From NCBI GenBank assembly GCA_018896315.1, contig JAHIMV010000005.1, positions 1-5,911 on the forward strand: a stretch of DNA of 5,911 nucleotides. The letters are read 5' to 3'. Position 1 is the first letter of the stretch. Each line of letters opens with the position of its first letter. This DNA comes from Patescibacteria group bacterium. Its GTDB lineage: Bacteria > Patescibacteriota > Patescibacteriia > UBA2591 > UBA6264. Of this stretch, positions 1-4,642 are shown piece after piece. The position numbers and the translations under genes are program-made. Below the pieces are notes generated by a model, which did no database searches, had not been told where the DNA came from, and worked only from the letters and a program-made list of their open reading frames with translations.

Positions 1-2
1 AA

Positions 3-31
3 TTGATTTAATATTGACATATGTTTATAAT
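3..31 (+). promoter_or_regulatory. Sigma-70-type promoter at the left edge
   Basis: A TTGATT hexamer (3-8, four of six consensus positions) is followed after 17 bases by a perfect TATAAT (26-31). Transcription would start near 38, almost 200 bases before the first gene and upstream of that gene's own promoter. It may drive a long leader, a small RNA, or a second transcript of the zinc-ribbon gene. A TTGACA at 14-19 lies too close to the TATAAT to serve as its -35. Confidence 0.5.
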
Positions 32-153
32 ACTCTAATCTTAAATTTTGCCAATACACAAAATTTCCTCATTTTTATGTATCCTATAGAGGAAAATAAA
101 GTTGTTTTTATTATAGCACAAATTTCAAAAAAGTTATCCACACACATTTTATA
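32..153 (+). other. AT-rich leader with two mutually exclusive hairpins, no gene
   Basis: No coding frame of useful length is visible here. AAATTTTG (43-50) can pair with CAAAATTT (59-66), giving 8 bp and an 8-base loop. TTTCCTC (64-70) can pair with GAGGAAA (89-95), giving 7 bp and an 18-base loop. The two stems share bases 64-66, so they cannot both form completely. This could be the 5' part of a small RNA or a leader, but the stems are AT-rich and may be incidental. Confidence 0.25.
134..142 (+). promoter_or_regulatory. Single DnaA-box-like nonamer
   Basis: TTATCCACA matches the consensus DnaA box exactly. It lies just upstream of the zinc-ribbon promoter. I see no second box nearby and no dnaA or dnaN gene, so there is no case for an origin here. 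It could be a DnaA regulatory site or chance in AT-rich DNA. Confidence 0.2.
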
Positions 154-209
154 AAAAATTACATAGAAAATAAAGACATTGACAAATCCTTTAAAAGTGT
201 CAAGATAAA
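154..209 (+). promoter_or_regulatory. Promoter and upstream element of the first zinc-ribbon gene
   Basis: A TTGACA -35 (179-184) is followed by a poor -10: CAAGAT at 16 bases or GATAAA (204-209) at 19 bases. Upstream lie AAAAATTACA (154-163) and an AAAATAAAG run. The same order of blocks recurs before the second zinc-ribbon operon (AAAAATTACA at 3075-3084, TTGACAAAT at 3097-3105) with a 3-base length difference. This shared block could be an UP element or an activator site that compensates for the weak -10. Confidence 0.5.
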
Positions 210-223
210 CTCAATCATTAAAA

Positions 224-230
224 AGGAGGT
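224..230 (+). promoter_or_regulatory. Strong Shine-Dalgarno AGGAGGT that decides the start
   Basis: AGGAGGT ends 2 bases before a GTG (233), 5 bases before an ATG (236) and 11 bases before a second in-frame ATG (242). Spacing favours the ATG at 236 as the start of the first zinc-ribbon gene. The GTG at 233 is too close to the ribosome-binding site. Confidence 0.7.
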
Positions 231-235
231 TCGTG

Positions 236-556
236 ATGAGAATGGATCCAGATAAAGTTTTTATTGTAGATTTCACTGGAAATGAAGTAAAAATTTTGCA
301 TTCCAAATGCGGGTGTGAAATTTTAAAAATCACTGTTGGGGGGAAAAGCGATCAGGGTAGTTTCTGGTTTCTTTGCCCGAAGTGCCGTTTTGAGACAATG
401 CATTTTTCACAAAATGCATGGGATCAGGTTTTGGAAAGATTAGAATCATCTCCAGCACAAGTAAAAATGTCTGTTGAGACATATTGTGTATCAGGAGGGA
501 TAACCCTTTTTTCTGAATTGGTAATGGTTCTTAAAAAAAGAATATTACCAGAATAG
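236..556 (+). CDS. Small zinc-ribbon-like protein, copy 1 (hypothetical)
   Basis: This is a 106-residue protein of unknown function. Near the N-terminus it has HSKCG (His22, Cys25), and then CPKC (Cys47, Cys50). Together these make a plausible H-C-C-C zinc site. The pattern FSxxAW (57-62) and then LExSP (69-73) follows, with a hydrophobic strand-rich tail. The protein encoded at 3472-3771 shares HSKCG, CPxC, the threonine after it, FSxxAW, LExSP and a late FS, so the two are paralogs. Only the H-x2-C and C-x2-C residues are common to both; Cys27 is not conserved. There is no signal peptide or membrane segment. The gene has its own promoter, a strong ribosome-binding site and a hairpin terminator, so it is probably monocistronic. 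A small regulator or a nucleic-acid or protein adaptor is possible, but nothing proves a role. The start at 236 is chosen by Shine-Dalgarno spacing. Confidence 0.75.
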   Translation: MRMDPDKVFIVDFTGNEVKILHSKCGCEILKITVGGKSDQGSFWFLCPKCRFETMHFSQNAWDQVLERLESSPAQVKMSVETYCVSGGITLFSELVMVLKKRILPE

Positions 557-574
557 ATTTTTCCATTAAATTTT

Positions 575-612
575 GGCCCGGTTAACCGAACCGGGCCTTA
601 TGATTTATATAT
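575..612. terminator. Hairpin terminator between convergent genes
   Basis: GGCCCGGTT (575-583) pairs perfectly with AACCGGGCC (589-597) around a 5-base loop. The + side continues TTATGATTTATAT, a weak U tract. The stem ends one base before the amrS stop codon (598-600 on the minus strand), so it could stop both transcripts. The minus-strand flank is A-rich rather than U-rich, which makes termination of the + transcript the better-supported role. The stem is identical to the one at 3792-3814. Confidence 0.75.
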
Positions 613-3021
613 GATTAAATCAATTTTTTCTCCACATTTTGGGCATAAACCATCTTTATCAGATTTTTTGATATCATAGCCAGTGCGTTGAATAATTAAA
701 GTTTGACATTTAGGACAATAAGTATTTTCACCGTCGTCATTTGGTAGATTTCCAGCATAAACATATTTTAATCCAGCTTTTTGACCAATTTTTACGGCTT
801 GATGAATTAATTCAGAAGAAGTAGGTGAGACATCACTCATCTTATAACAGGGATAAAAACGGGAAACATGCCAAGGTGTTTCAGAACCAAGCTCTTTTTT
901 AATAAATTCAGCTATCTTTTCCAGTTGATTATTTATATTTGTATATCCAGGAATAACTAGAGTAGTTACTTCTAACCAGATTTTCAGTTTTTTTATCAAT
1001 TTTAAAGTATTTAAAACAGGTTGCAGTTGAGCATTACAAACCTTTTTATACATGTCATTATCAAAGAATTTTAAATCAACATTAGCCGCATTTAAATAAT
1101 GAGCAATTGTTTTTAATGCCTTTTCTGTTAAATATCCGTTAGTAACCCAAGTGTTTTTTATCCTTTGTTTTTTTGCTAATTTCATTGTTTCTAAAGCATA
1201 TTCAATAAAAATAGAGGGTTCAGTATAAGTATAGGAAATACTAGGGACTTTGTGTTTTATGGCTAATTTAACAATATCAGAGGGAGATAAATCTTCTCCT
1301 GATATTTGCTTATTTTCTTTTGGCCCTTGAGAAATATCATAATTTTGGCAATTTCCAACAGCAATAAAATTTGCAAGATAAGAGTGATCTCCTTTGATTT
1401 CTAAATTGTAAACCGGTCCAGAGTATTCTTCTCGAGAGATTTCAAATATAGGGATGAAATAATAAGATTTGTTTTCTACGAATCTAATATTTTGTTTACT
1501 CTTTTCACTTACTTTTATTTTTTTATTTGGTGAGAGGAACTGTTTTTTAAATTTTTCGGTTCCTAATTTAACATAATATAAAGTCGATTGATTTACTACT
1601 CGTTCTTCTATTTTTTTTTGAGAGATGGGCTGCCATTCATAGTAACGAGGCAAAAACCCCATTTTTAGCCAGAGCCAATAGATTCCTAAAGCAAGATTTT
1701 TTGAAACGGTATTTATAGATATTACATCCGTTAAAATACAGCCATCTCCGTCAACATAAGCCGACAGAAATGCATGAACAATCTCTTTAGAGGCGGAATT
1801 GATTATGTCAGGTACTTTTTTATTGCGTGCACCATCCCCACATAACGTCTTAAAAAGAAGAGCTGCTGAAGCCTTTGTTAAAACAATAGCTACACCAGTT
1901 CTTCTATTTTCTATGTAAGGCCTAACCCTAAAAATCTCGTATAGTACTTTTTCGACTTCTTTTATCTGCTTTTTTTCGTGAGCTCCGAAAGTAAATGTTA
2001 CATTAAAAGTATTTGGTCTATTTTTATTTTTTCGTACACACCCTTCTGCACAATAATAACCTAATAATCTGGCAAATTTTTTATCGAGTTTAATAAACCG
2101 TGGTATAAAAGGTTTTCTTTCTTCCTTAAATTTTATAAAATCACCATTTTCCATTAGGACATTCTGCCCAAAAAACAGTGTTGATAAATCATTTTTGCCA
2201 AGCTTTCTTAATTTCGCATGTAAATGTCTAATATATGTAGGATGAAAATTGAAAGTTTGGCCAATTTGCCGAGAAGTGTATCCATTTTCCAGCATCGTCA
2301 TAATTTTTTCTATTATTTTCGGCGTTATTTTTGTGCGCTTTTTGAAAATACTGATTCTATCTTTTAGGATTTCTTTTAGATCTATAATTATATTCGAGCT
2401 CGGGAAGTTATATTTTTTAGGCATTACTAAATAATGTTGATTTGTAAGTTTTCGAGCTTTTATTTTTTGGATTTTTCCTGATATGGGATTAGTTGAAACA
2501 AATAGCTTGTGTTCAGGAGTACATTTAATCGCCGGACTATAAAATGGTTTTATTTTAATTAGATTACCATTATAGTAATGTTCTGAGGCCCTTAGAACTT
2601 TAGACAGCTTACCCGAGTGTGTAATAGTCTTGTGGTTTGGGATATCTTTTAGGAGAGTGTTCCCGGTTTTGAGTTTCCCGTTAACTCCTGACTCAAATAT
2701 TGATGCAATTGTATCTACACCTCGTTCTGTAATGATTATAGTGCTTGGAGTAAAGCAATGCAAACAAGAGAAATTACACCCCATTGTTGCTACTGATAAA
2801 GAATAGGTCCCTGGCAAAAAGTGAAAAAACGGCTTTTTTTCAATTGGATCAAGATTAATCGCAATTGCTTTGCCATAAACTAAACTGAATAATTCACCAT
2901 TTTTATTTTCCCTGACTCCGCACAAACCTTTTTTATCAGGAGCAATAATACAGTTATGAGAACAAACCTCGCATTTAACCAGGTTGTTTCCTAATTTTTC
3001 ATAAAGAATTGCTTGTTTCAT
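598..3021 (-). CDS. amrS: AmmeMemoRadiSam radical SAM enzyme (AmrS) interrupted by an intein
   Basis: The 807-residue precursor consists of a 338-residue host protein plus a 469-residue intein (residues 89-557). The host protein has the family's N-terminal cysteine set (Cys17, Cys20, Cys24, Cys34). The CX3CX2C cluster motif is built from Cys82, Cys86 and, after splicing, Cys558, reading CNFSCLHCQNYDIS. It also has YTYTEP (597-602), TNGY (627-630) and VDLKF (648-652). A C-terminal zinc-ribbon-like pair, CPKC, lies at 769-772 and 793-796. The spliced length is about normal for AmrS, which is related to pyruvate-formate-lyase activating enzymes. The reaction of this family is not settled, and I assign none. 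The AMMECR1 and Memo genes are not in this window. The start ATG is preceded only by a weak AGAGA and lies 6 bases after a -10 box, so translation may be leaderless. The stop codon abuts the shared terminator hairpin. Splicing should be essential for a correctly assembled active site. Confidence 0.9.
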   Translation of the reverse strand: MKQAILYEKLGNNLVKCEVCSHNCIIAPDKKGLCGVRENKNGELFSLVYGKAIAINLDPIEKKPFFHFLPGTYSLSVATMGCNFSCLHCFTPSTIIITERGVDTIASIFESGVNGKLKTGNTLLKDIPNHKTITHSGKLSKVLRASEHYYNGNLIKIKPFYSPAIKCTPEHKLFVSTNPISGKIQKIKARKLTNQHYLVMPKKYNFPSSNIIIDLKEILKDRISIFKKRTKITPKIIEKIMTMLENGYTSRQIGQTFNFHPTYIRHLHAKLRKLGKNDLSTLFFGQNVLMENGDFIKFKEERKPFIPRFIKLDKKFARLLGYYCAEGCVRKNKNRPNTFNVTFTFGAHEKKQIKEVEKVLYEIFRVRPYIENRRTGVAIVLTKASAALLFKTLCGDGARNKKVPDIINSASKEIVHAFLSAYVDGDGCILTDVISINTVSKNLALGIYWLWLKMGFLPRYYEWQPISQKKIEERVVNQSTLYYVKLGTEKFKKQFLSPNKKIKVSEKSKQNIRFVENKSYYFIPIFEISREEYSGPVYNLEIKGDHSYLANFIAVGNCQNYDISQGPKENKQISGEDLSPSDIVKLAIKHKVPSISYTYTEPSIFIEYALETMKLAKKQRIKNTWVTNGYLTEKALKTIAHYLNAANVDLKFFDNDMYKKVCNAQLQPVLNTLKLIKKLKIWLEVTTLVIPGYTNINNQLEKIAEFIKKELGSETPWHVSRFYPCYKMSDVSPTSSELIHQAVKIGQKAGLKYVYAGNLPNDDGENTYCPKCQTLIIQRTGYDIKKSDKDGLCPKCGEKIDLIIYKS
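1351..2757 (-). mobile_element. Intein with helix-turn-helix and LAGLIDADG homing endonuclease
   Basis: This 469-residue in-frame insertion spans precursor residues 89-557. Block A starts at Cys89 (CFTPST). Block B carries the T-x-x-H motif TPEH (168-171). The C-terminal blocks read VYNLEIKGDHSYLANF and end IAVGN/C, with Asn557 as the cyclising residue and Cys558 as the +1 nucleophile. The penultimate residue is Gly556 instead of the usual His; His546 in block F may compensate. Between the splicing halves lie a helix-turn-helix-like segment (about 233-275, GYTSRQIGQTF core) and two LAGLIDADG motifs: LLGYYCAEG (319-327, acid Glu326) and LSAYVDGDG (419-427, acid Asp426). Both acids are present and there is no frameshift, so the endonuclease may be active. 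Removing the insertion restores a normal AmrS sequence, which fixes the boundaries. Insertion at the most conserved host motif is typical of inteins. Confidence 0.93.
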
Positions 3022-3027
3022 ATCTCT

Positions 3028-3036
3028 ATTTTACCA
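3028..3036 (-). promoter_or_regulatory. Extended -10 promoter of amrS, possibly leaderless
   Basis: On the minus strand TGGTAAAAT (3036-3028) matches an extended -10 (TGnTAnAAT type). It ends only 6 bases before the amrS ATG, so a start 6-7 bases downstream would give a leaderless mRNA. No good -35 is visible. A weaker alternative is TATTAT at 3066-3061 with a TTTTTT -35 at 3089-3084, which would give a short leader carrying the weak AGAGA ribosome site. Confidence 0.4.
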
Positions 3037-3074
3037 TATTTAGAATATTTTAAAACACATATAATAAACATTTC

Positions 3075-3124
3075 AAAAATTACAAAAAATAAGGTCTTGA
3101 CAAATTGATTAAAATCGTTAAAAT
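3075..3124 (+). promoter_or_regulatory. Promoter of the 89-residue gene and zinc-ribbon operon
   Basis: TTGACA (3097-3102) and TAAAAT (3119-3124, five of six) are separated by 16 bases, a good sigma-70-type promoter. The upstream AAAAATTACA (3075-3084), the AAAATAAG run and TTGACAAAT match the upstream region of the first zinc-ribbon gene (154-187) almost base for base. It lies back to back with the amrS promoter, in a 155-base divergent intergenic region. Confidence 0.65.
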
Positions 3125-3130
3125 AAATGT

Positions 3131-3142
3131 GTTCTTTAGAAC
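3131..3142 (+). promoter_or_regulatory. Possible operator palindrome at the transcription start
   Basis: GTTCT-TT-AGAAC is a perfect inverted repeat placed 6 bases after the -10 box, where a repressor would block initiation. No counterpart is seen at the first zinc-ribbon promoter. Five-base arms can occur by chance, so this is only a candidate. Confidence 0.3.
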
Positions 3143-3176
3143 TTAATTACAATTTAATATTTAAAAGGAGGATAAA

Positions 3177-3446
3177 ATGAAAGCATTACTTGTTACAGAA
3201 AGATGGCCTGATGCTGGTGAAATACAATCACATTTAACCAAGGTTTTAAACAAAAAAGTAATTTTAAGCCCGCTTGGTTTGTGCATAACATTAATCAGCC
3301 AAGGAAATGTTAATCAGGTGATTTTTGACGAAAGAATTGATAAGCAATTTATTAAAATGTTAAAAAGTCTTTATCCTGAACTTGAAATAGGAATGATTGG
3401 CATTTCGCTGAATTACGAGGAACAAAATGCAATTCGTTGGTCTTAA
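3177..3446 (+). CDS. 89-residue hypothetical protein, possibly a degenerate receiver-like fold
   Basis: I do not recognise the family. The start ATG follows AAGGAGG (3165-3171) at 5 bases, so expression looks real. The protein has an alternating strand and helix pattern: strand KALLV (2-6), a helix around 14-25, strand KVIL (27-30), strand QVIFD (47-51), helix FIKMLKSLY (58-66) and strand EIGMIGI (70-76). The order and spacing resemble the first four strands of a response-regulator receiver, with Asp51 where the phospho-acceptor would sit. The usual acidic pair after strand 1 is replaced by Thr7-Glu8, and the last strand and helix are missing. It ends 25 bases before the second zinc-ribbon gene, so the two are probably co-transcribed. 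The receiver comparison is an inference from pattern only. Confidence 0.65.
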   Translation: MKALLVTERWPDAGEIQSHLTKVLNKKVILSPLGLCITLISQGNVNQVIFDERIDKQFIKMLKSLYPELEIGMIGISLNYEEQNAIRWS

Positions 3447-3471
3447 AAATTTTAAGAAGAAAGGAATAGTA

Positions 3472-3771
3472 ATGAAAGATAATGTTTTCTTTGTAAGTTT
3501 TGAAAAGAAAGAACCGCAGATTATTCACAGCAAATGCGGTACAACTATCCAGCAAACAGTTTTGGACGGTGAGCAAGAAGTTGTTTGCTTTTTTTGTCCG
3601 CTTTGTCATTCTGATACTGTGTATTTTTCAGAACAGGCATGGAAAAGAATAGTGAAAAAACTGGAAAGATCTCCTGAAGGATATCGTATTACTATCCATA
3701 AAAATTTTTCTATAGGGAGAGAGGTTGTTTTTTCTAAAGAAGTAGCTACCTTGGAAAGAAAAAATCTTTAA
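3472..3771 (+). CDS. Small zinc-ribbon-like protein, copy 2 (hypothetical)
   Basis: This 99-residue protein is a paralog of the one at 236-556. Shared landmarks are HSKCG (His19, Cys22), CPLC (Cys42, Cys45), FSEQAW (52-57), LERSP (64-68) and a late FS before the C-terminus, giving an H-C-C-C metal site in both. Cys39 is specific to this copy. An ATG at 3427 in the same frame overlaps the previous gene and lacks a ribosome site. The ATG at 3472 has AAGGA (3461-3465) at a 6-base spacing, and its N-terminus (MKDNVFFVSF) aligns with copy 1 (DKVFIVDF), so I use 3472. It is the second gene of an operon with the 89-residue protein and is followed by a strong terminator. Its function is unknown. No membrane or export signal is visible. 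Confidence 0.75.
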   Translation: MKDNVFFVSFEKKEPQIIHSKCGTTIQQTVLDGEQEVVCFFCPLCHSDTVYFSEQAWKRIVKKLERSPEGYRITIHKNFSIGREVVFSKEVATLERKNL

Positions 3772-3791
3772 AATTTTGTCAACAAGAATGC

Positions 3792-3825
3792 GGCCCGGTT
3801 AAACAAACCGGGCCTTTTTGTTATT
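3792..3825 (+). terminator. Rho-independent terminator of the second zinc-ribbon operon
   Basis: GGCCCGGTT (3792-3800) pairs with AACCGGGCC (3806-3814) around the loop AAACA. A TTTTTGTTATTT tract follows. The stem is identical to that at 575-597, and only the loop and flanks differ. Confidence 0.9.
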
Positions 3826-3864
3826 TAAAAAAAATGTTATGATATAGAAGTATATTTGCCCCAG

Positions 3865-3938
3865 CCCCAATTTTACGGGGTAGGACGGAGGCAGCAAACT
3901 CCGACTTTGTCGGAGGTCCTATTCGGACACTTTGCTGC
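3865..3938. repeat. Compact structured element able to form a three-way junction
   Basis: GCAGCAAA (3891-3898) pairs with TTTGCTGC (3931-3938). Inside, CTCCGAC (3899-3905) pairs with GTCGGAG (3909-3915) around TTT, and GTCC (3916-3919) pairs with GGAC (3925-3928) around a 5-base loop. Only bases 3929-3930 are unpaired at the junction. A flanking hairpin is CCCC (3865-3868) with GGGG (3877-3880). An alternative pairing is TAGGAC (3881-3886) with GTCCTA (3916-3921). The element is more GC-rich than its surroundings. It could be a small RNA, a thpR leader element, or a dispersed repeat of the genome. A TATGAT -10-like box (3838-3843) lies upstream without a convincing -35. Confidence 0.45.
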
Positions 3939-3983
3939 GAAAATTAAAAAGAGAACAAAAATATATTTTATTAAAAAATTATA

Positions 3984-3989
3984 TATAAT
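3984..3989 (+). promoter_or_regulatory. TATAAT -10 box upstream of thpR
   Basis: A perfect TATAAT lies in an AT-rich run, and no recognisable -35 sits 16-18 bases upstream. Transcription from about 3996 would give a 65-base leader occupied almost entirely by the hairpin at 4012-4063. Confidence 0.35.
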
Positions 3990-4004
3990 AGTAAAATTAG
4001 GGCG

Positions 4005-4063
4005 GGGTGCTCATAAATCTAACAAATTTTTATTCACCCTGTTCTAAAAATTTGAGATTTATG
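4005..4063 (+). promoter_or_regulatory. Long hairpin sequestering the thpR start codon
   Basis: CATAAATCT (4012-4020) pairs with AGATTTATG (4055-4063), and CAAATTTTT (4023-4031) pairs with AAAAATTTG (4046-4054). This gives 18 perfect base pairs with only a 2-base AA bulge (4021-4022) and a 14-base loop. The start codon (4061-4063) and the only ribosome-site candidate (GAG, 4054-4056) are inside the stem. In addition, GGGTG (4005-4009) is complementary to CACCC (4035-4039) in the loop, so a pseudoknot or a competing fold is possible. The stem is AT-rich, as expected for a temperature- or ligand-sensitive switch, but function is inferred. Confidence 0.5.
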
Positions 4064-4624
4064 GCAAAGACAAGAACTTTTATCGCCATTAATTTACCTC
4101 AAGAGATTAAACAAGAATTAGGAAATTGGGTAGAAAATATAAAAAAAGACATAAATACTGGGGTTAAATGGGTAAAACCAGAAAATTTTCATTTGACTCT
4201 TCACTTTTTAGGTTATTTAGAAGAAAAACAATTAGAACAAGTAAAAACTATTTTACAAAGTAGTGTTTTTAAAACAGACATTGTTTTGAAAATAAAAAAG
4301 CCGGATTGTTTTCCAAATCAAAACAGACCAAGAGTTTTGTTTTTTAAATGTGAAGAAAAAGAAAATAATAATCTAATTAACTTGCAACAAATAATTGGCC
4401 AGTCATTAAAACATATAGGAATGGAAGTTGATGATCGGGTTTGGCAAATACATTTAACTTTTGCTCGAGTAAAAATGCCAATTAAACTACCAACCTCTTT
4501 TAAAAAAGAAATACCAGACTTAAAATTTAAAATTAAATCCATTGATTTAATGAAAAGTGTTTTAAGGAGGACTGGACCGATCTATAGTATTATAGAGTCA
4601 TTTCCATTAAAAAGTATCTGTTGA
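4061..4624 (+). CDS. thpR: RNA 2',3'-cyclic phosphodiesterase (ThpR/LigT, 2H family)
   Basis: This 187-residue protein matches the usual length of bacterial ThpR. Both catalytic signatures of the 2H phosphoesterase family are present: HLTL (44-47), followed by HFLG, and HLTF (131-134), followed by AR. The start RTFIAINLP (5-13) and RPRVLFF (89-95) are also typical. The family opens 2',3'-cyclic phosphate ends of RNA in the cytoplasm and can join tRNA halves through a 2'-5' bond in vitro; its physiological role is unclear. The frame is open upstream to an ATG at 4007, but those 18 residues are not family-like, so I use 4061. Only a weak GAG (4054-4056) serves as ribosome site, and it lies inside a strong hairpin. 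Neighbours give no functional hint. No terminator follows except the large palindrome. Confidence 0.88.
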   Translation: MAKTRTFIAINLPQEIKQELGNWVENIKKDINTGVKWVKPENFHLTLHFLGYLEEKQLEQVKTILQSSVFKTDIVLKIKKPDCFPNQNRPRVLFFKCEEKENNNLINLQQIIGQSLKHIGMEVDDRVWQIHLTFARVKMPIKLPTSFKKEIPDLKFKIKSIDLMKSVLRRTGPIYSIIESFPLKSIC

Positions 4625-4642
4625 AAATTAAAATTGAAAAGT

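Noticed and set aside
14..39. TTGACA (14-19) with TCTAAT (34-39) as a promoter
   Set aside because: The spacer is only 14 bases. The overlapping TTGATT/TATAAT pair with a 17-base spacer is a much better fit.
2249..2434. Open frame of 61 residues opposite the intein
   Set aside because: It is the antisense shadow of the intein coding sequence and shows no family features or ribosome site.
598..3021. amrS considered as a fusion of two enzymes or a broken gene
   Set aside because: The middle part has intein blocks A, B, F and G with correct Cys, Asn and Cys residues at the joints, and its removal restores the normal AmrS length and motif order.
3352..3609. Open frame of 85 residues on the minus strand over the zinc-ribbon operon
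   Set aside because: It overlaps two supported genes on the other strand and has no ribosome site or recognisable motif.
3856..4047. Open frame of 63 residues over the structured element
   Set aside because: It starts with TTG without a ribosome site, its sequence is the translation of the hairpin arms, and its end overlaps the thpR leader hairpin. The RNA-like pairing explains the region better.
4318..4542. Open frame of 74 residues antisense to thpR
   Set aside because: It is a shadow of the well-supported thpR frame, including its second HxTx motif.
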